Below, piece by piece: positions 33,901-41,674 of a stretch of 64,000 nucleotides of DNA. Each line of letters begins with the position of its first letter. Positions within the stretch are counted from its first letter, which is position 1. Under the pieces are notes generated by a model that worked only from the letters and a program-made list of their open reading frames with translations, did no database searches and was not told the origin of the DNA. A program made the position numbers and the translations under genes. The DNA is from Holzapfeliella floricola DSM 23037 = JCM 16512 (GTDB lineage: Bacteria > Bacillota > Bacilli > Lactobacillales > Lactobacillaceae), in the NCBI RefSeq assembly GCF_001436605.1, contig NZ_AYZL01000010.1, positions 1 through 64,000 of the forward strand. Reading direction: 5' to 3'.

Positions 33901-35120
33901 TTGAAGTTAAAGCCCATTTAAACTCTGAAATTCGTAAGACTTTTGAGTTCTATAAACTTCGAGAACTTAATGACTATCATCACGGATTCGATGCTTATTT
34001 GACAACACTTGTTGGTGGTTACTTATATAATCGTTATCCTAAGTTAAGAAGCTATTTTGTTTATGGTGATCATAAGCGTTTAGATAAAGCACAACTTTCT
34101 GAACTTAAAAACTTTAACTTCTTACATGGCTTGACTAATCCAAAGTCTGGTTCAGACGGGTTAATTACTGCATCTGGCTCACAACAAGTTGTGTTAGACA
34201 GAAATGAAACGATCAAAAGATTAAACAAAATTTATCGATACAAATATATGTTAATCTCTCGTGAAGTATTTACTAAACAAGGACAATTCTATAACGAGAC
34301 GATTTATCCAGCAAAACCTAATACAGCTAAAATGATACCTTTGAAAGACAACAAGCCAAGTGAAGTCTATGGTGGATATTCAAGTAGTAACGTTTCTAAG
34401 ATTGCTTTGATAAAGGAAAAGAATACTGATAATTATCAGTTTATTGGTATTCCAATTCGCTCTATTGCTAAATTAAAGCAAGCAAAAGCCAATAGTAAAA
34501 CAGTTTATCAAACTGAACTCAATCGAGTGATTAAATCTGTATTAGCTAGTCAAAAAACTAAAAAGCAAAAAGAATTTGAAGTTATATTGGATAACGTTAA
34601 ATATAACCAAGTGGTGGTTGATCAAGGAGAGAAATACTATCTAGGAAGTCCTTACTATAAAAAGAATGCAAAACAGTTAGTGATTAGTCCTGAATCGGTT
34701 AAAATATTGGCTGATAAAGCAACTGCAGACTTACCTGAACAAGAGGCTCACAACAAATTAATGACAGTTTATCAAGAGATTGTAGACGTATTAAATAAGC
34801 ATTTTGCTTTATATGATATAAATAATGTTCGAAAAAAATTAAATGACGGATTAATTAAATTTAGCCAATTGCCAAATTATGATGAAACATCAAAAAATAG
34901 ATTTGATATTTCTAAGTCAATTAAGACTAAGTATGCTGTTATTATGAGAATTTTGAGTGGTATTAAAAATCAAACAAGCGAGGTTCCAGAACTTGGCTTA
35001 AAATCTCCGTTAAATAAGATGCAAACAAAAGGTGGTATAAAAATTTCACCCGAAGCTAAAATATATTACTCATCACCGACTGGAATTTTTAGTCACTTTA
35101 AACAAGTTAAAAATCTATAA
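30912..35120 (+). CDS. cas9: CRISPR-associated endonuclease Cas9 (type II-A)
   Basis: A 1402-residue RNA-guided DNA nuclease. RuvC-I is IGLDIGTSSVGFAV with Asp11. An arginine-rich bridge helix follows at about residues 55-80 (RRLNRGARRRYNRRKWR). RuvC-II is SIEFTRK with Glu805, the HNH site is DIDHIVPR with His887, and RuvC-III is YHHGFDAYL with His1024 and Asp1027. All catalytic residues are kept, so both strands should be cut. The REC lobe lies at about 80-780 and the PAM-interacting domain at the C-terminus; the PAM cannot be read from sequence. Size is at the large end for II-A. A terminator-like hairpin separates it from cas1. Confidence 0.98.
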   Translation: MTYRNYHIGLDIGTSSVGFAVRYDNGELVHKKGSNLVGARLFKEGETAEERRLNRGARRRYNRRKWRLNLLNQIFKPLIEVNDPTFFKRLEQSNLVNYDKSESFSLLNNQSDDKLHQQFPTIYHLRDYLMKSTEKADIRLIYLAVHHIVKYRGNFLDASPVDSFEASNLKVDEILTQINLLLDNLTDDLRLNTQYVTDIEQTLLSNTESNKDKEKVIQKLLLHKEAIKIDKDRTAQIAKLVLGYKADIAKLFGITEKLQTPKLELSAANSDDALMELSAELNEDQIGILLQLKTLYSRVRLNQIIPSGTSLSKSMIEKYELHHTQLKSFKENILLKLRRNTAVRRNLELAYALYVGNAQTKQEVFEPKKARFTSDDFASLKANAKSASSVKEAPKNTKTKLTTDDFYNILTELFATFESELSADEDMIKEVEQIKKAITGDNYLPKQRTDQNGNIPHQLHQIELRQILQNQLPHYPEMDKINEQKPIEKLVTFRVPYYIGPLITPEDQQKSSAANFAWMKRKEQGAITPWNFDDKVDRMQSATNFIKRMTVKDTYLINEDVLPDRSLLYQRFKVLNELNLVKVNNQLLSIGEKQAIYHDLFEKQKTVSTKKLQSYLQSEQGYGDNIEISGLSNPDKFNNGLTTYIDFKNIFGDLVEDTTKQKEFEQIIEWSTVFEDRAIFKAKLQEVNWLTEEQIKALVAKRYSGWGRLSYRLLAELVNDNGERIIDILWNNKGSNLMSIVSQDEFQQQIARINSHEVQELGMESVLANAYTSPQNKKAIRQVMKVVDDIQLAMNGQAPTSISIEFTRKPEENSEISKSRYETITSIYQSLSKDIEKEVKDNLNKNKSSLKKNLSDKYYLYFTQLGRDIYTNQPIPFNEIPYYDIDHIVPRSVEMNDSLNNRVLVAKSINQIKKNNAPIDSSLKITSETRQLWKKLLDSGLITKQKYYKLSSSIKNTVSPYVKQGFINRQLVETSQVIKLVANILGTKYQNDDTEIIEVKAHLNSEIRKTFEFYKLRELNDYHHGFDAYLTTLVGGYLYNRYPKLRSYFVYGDHKRLDKAQLSELKNFNFLHGLTNPKSGSDGLITASGSQQVVLDRNETIKRLNKIYRYKYMLISREVFTKQGQFYNETIYPAKPNTAKMIPLKDNKPSEVYGGYSSSNVSKIALIKEKNTDNYQFIGIPIRSIAKLKQAKANSKTVYQTELNRVIKSVLASQKTKKQKEFEVILDNVKYNQVVVDQGEKYYLGSPYYKKNAKQLVISPESVKILADKATADLPEQEAHNKLMTVYQEIVDVLNKHFALYDINNVRKKLNDGLIKFSQLPNYDETSKNRFDISKSIKTKYAVIMRILSGIKNQTSEVPELGLKSPLNKMQTKGGIKISPEAKIYYSSPTGIFSHFKQVKNL

Positions 35121-35126
35121 TTAATG

Positions 35127-35160
35127 AAAACCAGTTGATCTTTTTTCAGCTGGTTTTTTT
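35127..35160 (+). terminator. Hairpin with T-run between cas9 and cas1
   Basis: AAAACCAGTTGA pairs with TCAGCTGGTTTT (12 pairs, one G-T) around a T-rich loop and runs into seven T. It starts seven bases after the cas9 stop. It may attenuate read-through into cas1-cas2-csn2. Confidence 0.85.
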
Positions 35161-35182
35161 ATACCTAAAGGGGGATGCAAAA

Positions 35183-36064
35183 ATGAAACAAAGAAGTGTT
35201 ATTATTACGCAACATGCTAAGTTATCTTACTCAGCTAATTCAATGGTTGTCCAAACAATGATGGATATTAATTATGTTCCAATAGATGATATTTACCTAA
35301 TTATTGTACAAACGACAAGAGCGGTTTTGACGACAGAATTGATTAATCAAATTAGTCAGCATCAAATTAAATTAGTTTTTACTGATTCATCTGGACAACC
35401 AATATGCGAAACAGTCAATTATTATTCGAACAATCAAACGGTCTCAACGTTAACATCACAAGTTAATTGGGATACTGGGCAAAAAGAAACTTTATGGACA
35501 CAACTAGTCAAAACTAAAATTCAAAACCAAATTACCAATTTGAAAACACACGATTTAGAATATAAAGATTTAAATAAGCAACTTGATGCAGTTAAAAGTA
35601 ATGATAGTACTAATAGAGAGGCTGTTGTAGCACGGTCTTACTTTGTTCGTTTGTTTGGTGAAACCTTTGTAAGAAAACAAGAGACACCAATCAATGCAGC
35701 ACTGAATTACGGGTATTCTATTATACTAGCTGAGATAAATCGAAATATTGTTGCAAATGGCTATACTCCCACAATAGGTATTCATCATCATAGGGAAGAT
35801 AATCATTTTAATTTTGGATCAGATTTAATTGAACCCTTTAGACCGATTATCGATGATTGGATATCCAATCAAAAATTCTATGAATTTACGTCAGATATTA
35901 AATTTGGCTTAGTACGGTTATTAAGTGCCGAAGTTCGTTATCAAGGCCGCTCAATGTATTTGAACAATGCAGTTACGCAATATGTAATGGATTGTGTGAA
36001 ATTTTTGAATGGTAAAAAAGAGATGACAACTATTGAATTGGAGTTGATTGGTTATGAGGTATAG
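35183..36064 (+). CDS. cas1: CRISPR-associated integrase Cas1 (type II)
   Basis: A 293-residue metal-dependent integrase that, with Cas2, inserts new spacers at the leader end. The three metal ligands can be placed at Glu146 (NREAVVARSYF), His202 or His203 (IHHHREDNHFNF) and Glu217 (SDLIEPFRPIID). I chose the ATG at 35183, preceded by AAAGGGGG, over an upstream ATT/TTG-region start at 35135 that falls inside the terminator hairpin. The length then matches II-A Cas1. It overlaps cas2 by 11 bases. Confidence 0.96.
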   Translation: MKQRSVIITQHAKLSYSANSMVVQTMMDINYVPIDDIYLIIVQTTRAVLTTELINQISQHQIKLVFTDSSGQPICETVNYYSNNQTVSTLTSQVNWDTGQKETLWTQLVKTKIQNQITNLKTHDLEYKDLNKQLDAVKSNDSTNREAVVARSYFVRLFGETFVRKQETPINAALNYGYSIILAEINRNIVANGYTPTIGIHHHREDNHFNFGSDLIEPFRPIIDDWISNQKFYEFTSDIKFGLVRLLSAEVRYQGRSMYLNNAVTQYVMDCVKFLNGKKEMTTIELELIGYEV

Positions 36065-36374
36065 AGTTATGAGATTAATGATTATGTTTGATTTGCCAAC
36101 AGAAACAAGCGAAGAAAAAAGGCTGTATCGAAAGTTTAGAAAGAAGTTAATAACCGAAGGGTTTATTATGATTCAGTATTCTATTTATAGTCGTGTTTGT
36201 GTTAATAAAAAATCGGCTACTTATTTAGAGCAAAAATTAGCCAAAGCAGCACCTGAAAATGGGCAGATTCAAAGCTTAATGTTAACTGAAAAGCAATATA
36301 ATGATATGCATTTTATAACAGGGCAACCAGTTAAAGATGTGCGGAATTCTGCGGAAAGGACGATTATTCTATGA
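36054..36374 (+). CDS. cas2: CRISPR-associated protein Cas2
   Basis: A 106-residue ferredoxin-fold protein that forms the core of the Cas1-Cas2 integrase. The start RYRVMRLMIMFDLPTET carries the conserved Asp after the first strand. The ATG at 36054 gives the usual N-terminus; an in-frame TTG lies two codons upstream. The stop overlaps the csn2 start (ATGA), so cas1-cas2-csn2 are translationally coupled. Confidence 0.95.
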   Translation: MRYRVMRLMIMFDLPTETSEEKRLYRKFRKKLITEGFIMIQYSIYSRVCVNKKSATYLEQKLAKAAPENGQIQSLMLTEKQYNDMHFITGQPVKDVRNSAERTIIL

Positions 36375-37039
36375 TTATTTCTTATTTATCTCATCACAAA
36401 GTAGAGGTGAAAAAAGGGAAGATAACGTATGTTGGAACAGGTAATCGCCAAGTTTATTTAGATTTTGTGCAAGGATTTAAAGATAGCAATGAAAAAATCA
36501 AATTGTTTACGGATGAGTATGATAAGCTGACAGTCAGAAAAGAAATTGATTGGTTAGGAAGCTTGATAGATTATGAGACGATACCGAGTAAGATTACTAA
36601 AAAAGTTATTACAACAATTACTGATAATCTGACAAATGAGGAAATCAATCAGATGCAACAGATACATCGTCAAATGACTAAATTGATCCAGCAAAAATTA
36701 TTTATGACAGATTTACCCTTGGTAGTTAATTTTGATTATACTAATGCCAAGCTATTTAAATATGCCGAAGTAAAATTTGATTCAACTATTTTTCTTAACC
36801 CTTTGGAATTATTGCTAACTTATATTAAAATTCATGCTGAGTGTCAAGACGAACGAATTGTTACAGTTATTAACCCCAGTCATTTTTTAACCGTGGAAGA
36901 TATGATAGTTGTAGAGCGATTATGTCAGGAAACACAAGTTTCTTTGTTGATGATTGATTATTTACATCAAGTAGATTTTATGAACTATTCTCACTGCCTA
37001 AAATATTATATTGATGAAGACTTTATTGATTATTTCTAG
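36371..37039 (+). CDS. csn2: CRISPR-associated protein Csn2
   Basis: A 222-residue protein, the marker of subtype II-A. Csn2 forms a Ca2+-stabilised tetrameric ring around DNA ends and takes part in spacer acquisition. The sequence shows the expected beginning (HKVEVKKGKITYVGTGNRQ in part), the acidic NPLELLLTYIKIHAE region and IVTVINPSHFLT. Length fits the short Csn2 group. It is the last cas gene; the array leader follows. Confidence 0.93.
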   Translation: MIISYLSHHKVEVKKGKITYVGTGNRQVYLDFVQGFKDSNEKIKLFTDEYDKLTVRKEIDWLGSLIDYETIPSKITKKVITTITDNLTNEEINQMQQIHRQMTKLIQQKLFMTDLPLVVNFDYTNAKLFKYAEVKFDSTIFLNPLELLLTYIKIHAECQDERIVTVINPSHFLTVEDMIVVERLCQETQVSLLMIDYLHQVDFMNYSHCLKYYIDEDFIDYF

Positions 37040-37215
37040 TATTATTTATATAATTAAGAGGTCAAATCAAAGTTAGTTAGCCACTAACATACTTGTATTA
37101 TTAAAATATAATGAAATATCTCAATTGTGAAAAAAGAAAGCTTTGGAGGCTTATTTAGTAGTAATTGATTAAGGTCAACTTTATTGGTTAATGACATGTT
37201 TATGATAAAATGATG
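37040..37215 (+). promoter_or_regulatory. CRISPR leader with probable array promoter
   Basis: An AT-rich 176-base stretch without an ORF between csn2 and the first repeat. TTGGTT (37184-37189) and TAAAAT (37206-37211) spaced by 16 bases could drive pre-crRNA, with initiation at or just inside the first repeat. The leader end ATGATG touches repeat 1 and would include the Cas1-Cas2 anchoring bases. Confidence 0.6.
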
Positions 37216-37582
37216 GTTTTAGAAGTATGTCAAATCAATAAGGTTAATACCACAGGTCAAGACTACGTCAATGATCAACCACGTTTTAGAAGTATGTCAA
37301 ATCAATAAGGTTAATACCGTTGAAGCAGTATAGAACTACTGGCTACTTGTTTTAGAAGTATGTCAAATCAATAAGGTTAATACCTAAAATTATGAACACA
37401 GTAAACTTAATTGGGTTTTAGAAGTATGTCAAATCAATAAGGTTAATACCAAGCTACTTACACCGCTGTTTGTCCCTTCGGTTTTAGAAGTATGTCAAAT
37501 CAATAAGGTTAATACCTTAAAAGCTTTAACATGTGGACCCAATCTGGTTTTAGAAGTATGTCAAATCAATAAGGTTAGATTG
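37216..37582 (+). CRISPR. Type II-A CRISPR array, six repeats and five spacers
   Basis: Repeats are 36 bases (begin GTTTTAGAAGTATGTC, end GGTTAATACC) at 37216-37251, 37283-37318, 37349-37384, 37415-37450, 37481-37516 and 37547-37582. The first five are identical. The last has a diverged final five bases, marking the leader-distal end. Spacers are 31, 30, 30, 30 and 30 bases. The repeat begins like SpCas9 repeats, so crRNA is read on the plus strand, and its 3' 25 bases up to GGTTAAT match the anti-repeat of the tracrRNA. I could not recognise any spacer source and saw no match elsewhere in this window. Confidence 0.99.
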
Positions 37583-37615
37583 AATAATTGAAGTAAATTG
37601 AGAATATGAGTATAG

Positions 37616-37653
37616 AAGAGTTGAGCTATGAAAAAAAGTTTGACTCTTTTTTA
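37616..37653 (+). terminator. Terminator of the CRISPR array
   Basis: AAGAGTTGAGC pairs with GTTTGACTCTT (with G-T pairs) around an 11-base A-rich loop, then T6. It lies 34 bases after the last repeat. The following bases to 37748 hold no gene that I can see. Confidence 0.75.
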
Positions 37654-37748
37654 TTTAAAAATCAATTAAGTTCATCATCATATCAAGATAAATTAAAGCC
37701 GACATGATAGGGTTAGTATTCAAATGAATTCTCTTTGGAGGAGAAACG

Positions 37749-38786
37749 ATGAAATCTATTAAGAAAAGACAGCTTTTATTGGGGTTAGTTGTCTTATTGT
37801 ACAGTATTATCGTATTATCTTATGCACTTTTTCCTAAAGCTGAGTTGAATCAATTTTTATCAACACAATTAGGGCTAGCACAGGTTTATGCATTTTCACT
37901 GTTTTTTGGTATTGTGATCATAATCTTCGCATTATTAATGATTGGCGTGAATAGCTACAAGAAAGATAATCGAAAGCCCTCACTTATCATGTGGTTAATG
38001 ATGATAGTATTATCAGGCGTCTTAGTCGTGGGTAGTTGTGAGAGGAGCTTTACTAATCAGTTGGTTGATTCAAACCAGTCATCGTTCAAAATAGTGTCAT
38101 ACAATTCAGCTAATCAACTCAGTTCTGCTAATATTCAAACTATTTTTGGCGAATATAACACTGATATTGCAGTTCTTCCTGAGTTTGATGAACGTCCGTC
38201 AAGTTCGGATTCTCGTGAGCGAATTCAACAACTATTTAAGGCAGCTAACGTGAATTATAATCAGTACGACGTGTTTATTTCAGATCATCCAACAGGAGTC
38301 GCAGGAGTGACGACAATCGTCAAAAAGTCATTTGCTCAATTCACGCAACAAAAAAATATGCCACAACCAACTTTTAAAAGTGTTAATTTGAAATCTCAAA
38401 CTGCAAATGTTCCAAGTATTATTGGGTTACATGCTGCACCACCGATTCCAGGCTATTTAATGAATTACTGGCAAAAAGATTTACGAACAATCAGCAATCA
38501 ACTAGCCAACCAAAATCCAGATAGTATCTTGATTGGTGATTTTAATGCCAACATGAAGCATGGCCAGTTGACCAATATAACCACACATGAAGATGGACTC
38601 AATGCACTACCTGTTTTTGAAAGAGGGACGTGGCCGGTTTCAAAGTTACCAAGTTATTTTAGAACACCAATAGACCATGTTTTATTACCTAAAAACCAGT
38701 ACACTATTAAAGATATTAAGCTTCAAGATTTAAAAACCTCAGACCATATGGCAATCTTTATGGAAGTGCAAAAAAATAAAGCCTAG
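37749..38786 (+). CDS. Membrane-anchored endonuclease/exonuclease/phosphatase-family protein
   Basis: A 345-residue protein. Three hydrophobic segments occupy about residues 9-28, 44-68 and 78-98. Residues about 110-340 form an EEP-fold domain with KIVSYNSANQL, IAVLPEFDER (metal-binding Glu), LIGDFNAN and the C-terminal TPIDHVLL and TSDHMAIFMEV motifs carrying the catalytic Asp and His. The active site should face outside. Members of this membrane group are mostly uncharacterised; substrates could be nucleic acids, phospholipids or other phosphoesters. GGAGGAG precedes the ATG. Its position beside the CRISPR array is probably incidental. Confidence 0.85.
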   Translation: MKSIKKRQLLLGLVVLLYSIIVLSYALFPKAELNQFLSTQLGLAQVYAFSLFFGIVIIIFALLMIGVNSYKKDNRKPSLIMWLMMIVLSGVLVVGSCERSFTNQLVDSNQSSFKIVSYNSANQLSSANIQTIFGEYNTDIAVLPEFDERPSSSDSRERIQQLFKAANVNYNQYDVFISDHPTGVAGVTTIVKKSFAQFTQQKNMPQPTFKSVNLKSQTANVPSIIGLHAAPPIPGYLMNYWQKDLRTISNQLANQNPDSILIGDFNANMKHGQLTNITTHEDGLNALPVFERGTWPVSKLPSYFRTPIDHVLLPKNQYTIKDIKLQDLKTSDHMAIFMEVQKNKA

Positions 38787-38813
38787 GCAACTGCCTAAGC
38801 TTTATTTTTATGA
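38770..38813. terminator. Bidirectional terminator between convergent genes
   Basis: AAAATAAAGC...TAGGCA and TGCCTA...GCTTTATTTT form an inverted repeat that spans the stop codons of the EEP protein (plus) and the permease (minus). Confidence 0.8.
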
Positions 38814-40111
38814 TGATAGTAATAGTAAACAGGAAGACCTGTTAAAGTCACTAAGACACCAATAATTGATAATTGGAATTGTGTGATAAAGGTTGCAATC
38901 ACGATGAAGCCACCACCCAAGATGGAAATAATCGGAATGATAGGGTAGAACAGTACCTTGTAAGGGCGTTCAAGTTCAGGCTCGCGTTTTCTCAATATTA
39001 AAACGGCAATTGAAATTAAAGTGGTAAAGGTCCACATCACAAAGACCAACATGTTGGTTAAGTTGTCAAAATTACCTAAGAATAGTAATAAGATAGAAAT
39101 ACCACAAATTAATAGGCCAGAAATCATAGGAACACCAAAACGGTTTAGTTTCTTTAAATGCTGACTGAATGGTAGTTGGTTGCTTTGAGCGAGTGTATAA
39201 GGCAAACGCATCCCTGTCATTACAAACCCATTAATTGTGCCATAAACAGAAACTAAAATACCAATTGTCACCAAGCGACCACCTAAATTACCAAACAGTA
39301 CACGAGAGCTATCAAAAGCAGCATTTGGATTACCTGCTAGTTGCTCAATCGGTAGACTTGATAAAAACGCAAAGTTGATAAGTACGTAGATAACAGTAAC
39401 TAAACTTAGTCCTAATATAATAGCCTTAGGTAAGTCTTTGCTAGGTCGTTTTAATTCTCCAGCAATATTACCAACATTAATCCACCCTTCATAAGCATAC
39501 ATTGCCGAAAGTAGTCCCCCACTTAATGCTACAAAAAAGGGCACATTCTCACCCGCTGTAATAGGGAACAAGTCAACGGGTACTTTTGGATCATGAATTA
39601 GTCCAACAATTACGATTAATGCAACAGGAATCAACTTAATGACCAAAGACACTACTTGTAAAATCCCCGATGCTTTATTACCAATAAAGTTAATCAAAGC
39701 AACTGAAAGTAAACAAAGTACAGCCAAAGGAATAATCCATTGATGGTTAATTCCTAGTAGTGCAGTAAGTTGTTGGGAAAAAACGAGCATTAATGAAGCA
39801 ATAGAGGCAGGAAAATAAATTAAAATTTGTGCCCAACCATATAAAAAACTAAGCGGTTTACCATAAGTATACTCAATATATTTAATAGGCCCCCCAGTAA
39901 CAGGTAGTGCAGTTGCTAATTCAGCTACTGTTAAGCCACTAGCAATTGATAAAACCCCAGCAAATAGCCATACAAAGATGGTCATGCTAGTAGATTGAGT
40001 TAGCTGTGTAATAGAGGCAATTTTAAAGAAGATACCTGATCCAATCACAATTCCCATAACTGTTGATAATGCTTGTGAAAATTTGAGATTTTTTTTCATT
40101 TCTTGTGACAT
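38795..40111 (-). CDS. APC-family amino acid permease, SteT-like, copy 1
   Basis: A 438-residue transporter with twelve membrane segments. GIVIGSGIFFK in TM1 is the unwound substrate-binding loop of the APC fold, and LPVTGGPIKYIEYTYGKPLSFLYGW (partly shown as PVTGGPIKYIEYTYG) is typical of the LAT/serine-threonine exchanger SteT group. It probably exchanges neutral amino acids. It lies downstream of a closely similar paralogue on the same strand; a palindromic terminator lies between them, so it may have a separate or reduced transcript. Confidence 0.87.
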   Translation of the reverse strand: MSQEMKKNLKFSQALSTVMGIVIGSGIFFKIASITQLTQSTSMTIFVWLFAGVLSIASGLTVAELATALPVTGGPIKYIEYTYGKPLSFLYGWAQILIYFPASIASLMLVFSQQLTALLGINHQWIIPLAVLCLLSVALINFIGNKASGILQVVSLVIKLIPVALIVIVGLIHDPKVPVDLFPITAGENVPFFVALSGGLLSAMYAYEGWINVGNIAGELKRPSKDLPKAIILGLSLVTVIYVLINFAFLSSLPIEQLAGNPNAAFDSSRVLFGNLGGRLVTIGILVSVYGTINGFVMTGMRLPYTLAQSNQLPFSQHLKKLNRFGVPMISGLLICGISILLLFLGNFDNLTNMLVFVMWTFTTLISIAVLILRKREPELERPYKVLFYPIIPIISILGGGFIVIATFITQFQLSIIGVLVTLTGLPVYYYYHHKNKA

Positions 40112-40138
40112 AAGACAAAACTCCTAAAATTAATCATT

Positions 40139-40168
40139 AAAAAAAGTCTTCTTAATTAAGAAGACTTT
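40139..40168. terminator. Palindromic terminator between the two permease genes
   Basis: AAAAGTCTTCTTAA and TTAAGAAGACTTTT form a perfect palindrome with A- and T-rich flanks, overlapping the stop of the upstream permease. Confidence 0.85.
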
Positions 40169-41478
40169 TCATTTTTTCTTTTTTGATAAAAATAAATGGG
40201 TAGTCCAATTAAAGTAACTAATATTCCGATAATAGACAGTTGAAATTGTGTGATTAAAGTTGAAACAACAATGAATAGTCCACCAAGGATTGAAATGATT
40301 GGAATTACAGGATAAAACAGAACTTTATAAGGACGTTCAAGTTCTGGTTCACGTTTTCTTAAAACGATAACACCTATTGATAGTAGCGTTGTAAAGCTCC
40401 AAATAACAAAGACTAACATGTCTGTTAGTAGATTAAAGCTTCCTAGGAAAATCATAATGAATGTAATTGCTAAAATGAACAATCCTGAAATATAAGGTGC
40501 ACCGGATTTGTTTATTTTCTTGAAATAGCCGCTAAAAGGCAGACTACCTGTTGAAGCTAATGTATAAGGAACACGAATACCAGTCATTGTATAACCATTA
40601 ATTGTGCCATATACTGAAACTAAGATACCGAGTGTTACCAAACGGCCACCAAAGTCACCAAAGAATAGTCGTGAACTATCAAAGGCGGCATTCCCATTAC
40701 CGGCTAGTTGATCAATAGGAAGTGCTGAAACAAAAGCATAGTTAATTAAAACATAAATCAAGGTTACTAAACTTAGTCCCAAAATAATAGCTTTAGGTAG
40801 GTCTTTTTTAGGATTCTTCATTTCACCAGCCATATTACCAACGTTAATCCAACCATCATAAGCAAACATTGTCGCTAGTAATCCGCCACTTAAAGCAGTA
40901 AAGAAAGGTGTACCTTCGCCTGATGTAATTGGAAATAACGATGGACTAACAGGACTCGGTTTAAATAAACCAAAGACAATAATAAGTATAATAGGAATTA
41001 GTTTAGCAATCATTGTAATTGTTTGTAATTTACCTGAGACTTTATTACCAACAAAATTAAGAAGCATTATTGATGTTGAAACAATTAATGCAACAGGCAC
41101 TATTAATACTTTATCAATGCCAAACAAACTTGCAAATTGTTCACCAAATATAATACTTAAAGCGGCGATGTTAGCTGGAAAGTAAATGGCCATTTGTGAC
41201 CAACCAAATAAAAATCCAGCGGGCTTACCGTAAGTATATTCAATGTATTTAGTTGCGCCACCTGTAACAGGGAGTGCGGTTGCAAGTTCTGAAACAGTCA
41301 ATCCACTTGCAATAGACAAAAGTCCAGCCAATACCCACACAAATACGGTTAAACTGGCAGACTGTGTTGAACTGGCGACACTAGATATTTTGAAAAATAC
41401 CCCTGCACCAATCACAATCCCCATCACAGTTGAGAGCGCTTGTGAGAAATTCATAGTCTTTTTTAAATTATTAGACAT
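40156..41478 (-). CDS. APC-family amino acid permease, SteT-like, copy 2
   Basis: A 440-residue paralogue of the downstream gene, alike over the whole length (NFSQALSTVMGIVIG in both, and the same C-terminal ELERPYKVLFYP segment). GIVIGAGVFFK lies in TM1. A recent tandem duplication is the simplest origin. Small differences in the substrate-loop residues (G-S-G versus G-A-G) may mean different amino acid preference. A GGTGGAAT-type ribosome site lies before the ATG on the minus strand. Confidence 0.88.
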   Translation of the reverse strand: MSNNLKKTMNFSQALSTVMGIVIGAGVFFKISSVASSTQSASLTVFVWVLAGLLSIASGLTVSELATALPVTGGATKYIEYTYGKPAGFLFGWSQMAIYFPANIAALSIIFGEQFASLFGIDKVLIVPVALIVSTSIMLLNFVGNKVSGKLQTITMIAKLIPIILIIVFGLFKPSPVSPSLFPITSGEGTPFFTALSGGLLATMFAYDGWINVGNMAGEMKNPKKDLPKAIILGLSLVTLIYVLINYAFVSALPIDQLAGNGNAAFDSSRLFFGDFGGRLVTLGILVSVYGTINGYTMTGIRVPYTLASTGSLPFSGYFKKINKSGAPYISGLFILAITFIMIFLGSFNLLTDMLVFVIWSFTTLLSIGVIVLRKREPELERPYKVLFYPVIPIISILGGLFIVVSTLITQFQLSIIGILVTLIGLPIYFYQKRKNEKSS

Positions 41479-41674
41479 CTAACGATTCCACCTTCTTATT
41501 TAAATATTTTTCAATTCTCCATTATACAGAAAAATAAAATAGGAAGATAGATGATTAATCAATAAAAAAGTGATAATATCTTAGCGAAAGTTTACCAAAC
41601 AAGTAAAAATATGAGAAAATATAATAACGCTTATAAAACAATAAAAAAATCAAAAGATTAGGATGATTAATTCT

